64,000 nt of DNA from Eleginops maclovinus (Eukaryota; Chordata; Actinopteri; Perciformes; Eleginopidae). How positions within the stretch are numbered: position 1 is the first letter of the stretch; the number at the start of each line of letters is the position of its first letter. The stretch is taken from positions 24,604,878 to 24,668,877 of the forward strand of contig NC_086368.1 of the NCBI RefSeq assembly GCF_036324505.1, in the 5' to 3' direction. This document shows positions 63,026 through 64,000 of the stretch, piece after piece. The notes under the pieces were generated by a model. That model was given only the letters and a program-made list of their open reading frames with translations, did not search any database and was not told where the DNA came from. Made by a program: the position numbers and the translations under genes.

Positions 63026-63771
63026 GTGGGTAATCCTGCAGGGCATATGCACTGCTAACTGTACAGCTGTCAACCTACACCTTTTGAACAGTACAGCTGC
63101 AGAGAGCACTAGAACAACATGTGAGGGTGGTGAAGTGAAACGGGAGGACAGGGAAGAGGGGAGCACAAACAGAAAGTAAGGAGAACAGAAGAAAAGAGAG
63201 AGACCCTATCGTCCTGTCCCGAGAGACACTGCAGGGAAAACATGCTGTATTCAGGCGCTGGTATACTGTGAGAGTTTAGCTTCCCGAGGATAAACATACC
63301 ATATTTAGTTTTAGCTGTTTGTTACGGACTTTGTATATTACGGTCTTTAGATTTGTTCTTAATTCTCTGAAAAGGCAACATTAGATAGTGTGTCATTTGC
63401 ATATTAAACATAACAAACAACACAAAATGATGTTCATTTATTTAATCAACCGGGGAAATGTAATTGTGATATCTTTTAATTATAGATTGTTTACTCTTTA
63501 ATCTGCAATGACCGGCAAAAGGAATGTCATTTTACAATAACTCTCTGGAACGGAAATTTCTTCTAACATTTTTACTGTATTTTTATCAAACTTTGAGCCT
63601 GAAATCTCCACTACGGTTTGTGCTTTCATCTCTCACTACAGCCTTTTTCCAGTTTCATTTCTATCTACATTTTTTCACAGAATGGTTTGTTCATTTATCC
63701 TGCATTGCCTAATTTATATGACATTTTAATTTTAAAAACACACGGAATTCTTTTCTATTTCTGTGGCAGAA

Positions 63772-63805
63772 ATTAATTTAATTTAATTTAATTTATTAAT
63801 TTAGT
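63772..63805. repeat. (TTTAA)n pentanucleotide repeat
   Basis: About five TTTAA units. Confidence 0.85.
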
Positions 63806-64000
63806 GATACAAAGAGAATCCAAAATTCCCCAGGGTAAAAATATTTGATTCAAATATCTCAATTAATCCTGACTTTATCCAATGTTCATGTTTTTTGTTC
63901 CAGAAATGCATGCAATTTAGCACATATTTAATAAGACAAAGCTTCATATGCATCTCAAACATGCATATCAAATGTTATTGCCTTTGTGTTAAAGTAATCA

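Larger units (their letters stand above)
59324..64000 (-). other. cdh4: cdh4 intron (partial, runs out of window)
   Basis: No further cdh4 exon found in 4.7 kb. It contains a (TG)n tract at 60,706-60,784, a GTGC/GTGT-rich run at 62,977-63,025 and a (TTTAA)n run near 63,772-63,805. No other gene recognised. Confidence 0.6.

Overview
The window is vertebrate nuclear DNA, almost certainly from a ray-finned (teleost) fish. The evidence is split genes with GT-AG introns, very long (CA)n/(GT)n microsatellites, a full-length Tc1-like transposon, and several dispersed repeats of types common in percomorph fish. There are no bacterial-type genes, CRISPR arrays or operons. Two protein-coding genes account for all convincing coding sequence, and they converge tail to tail. 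The same neighbours in the same convergent arrangement occur on human chromosome 20q13.33 (recalled, not searched).

Positions 1-11,072, plus strand: the 3' part of taf4, encoding TFIID subunit 4. Fifteen exons were read directly. They join in one uninterrupted frame giving 625 residues and a TAG stop at 9,980-9,982. The protein has a proline/glutamine-rich region, the TAFH (NHR1) domain and the conserved C-terminal TAF4 domain that pairs with TAF12. The 5' end and promoter lie before position 1. A 3' UTR of about 1.1 kb ends at an AATAAA signal at 11,051.

Positions 11,073-19,440: the intergenic region between the two gene ends. It holds a perfect 234-bp (GT)n tract, two CTCF-like motifs in the same orientation, a MITE-like element of about 650 bp, further dispersed repeats, a perfect 12-bp hairpin, and a TAAT-rich stretch that could be a conserved non-coding element.

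Positions 19,441-64,000, minus strand: the 3' two thirds of cdh4 (R-cadherin / cadherin-4), a classical type I cadherin. Eleven exons were read, from the end of EC1 through EC2-EC5, the membrane segment, the p120-catenin-binding juxtamembrane region and the beta-catenin-binding tail. They join in frame to give 673 residues and a TGA stop at 21,114-21,116. Exons for the signal peptide, prodomain and most of EC1 lie beyond 64,000. The introns are long (up to 8.7 kb) and hold the Tc1-like transposon (22,951-24,600), MITEs, microsatellites, a perfect 19-bp inverted repeat, and blocks that look like regulatory elements.

TAF4 is a general transcription factor subunit and R-cadherin a homophilic adhesion receptor. 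Nothing here suggests they act together; their linkage is old synteny. I found no new multi-gene system. The most unusual items are the apparently intact Tc1-like element with symmetric IR/DR ends, a tandem duplicated splice donor in cdh4 that could insert three residues, the perfect inverted repeats, and the paired CTCF-like motifs between the convergent genes.
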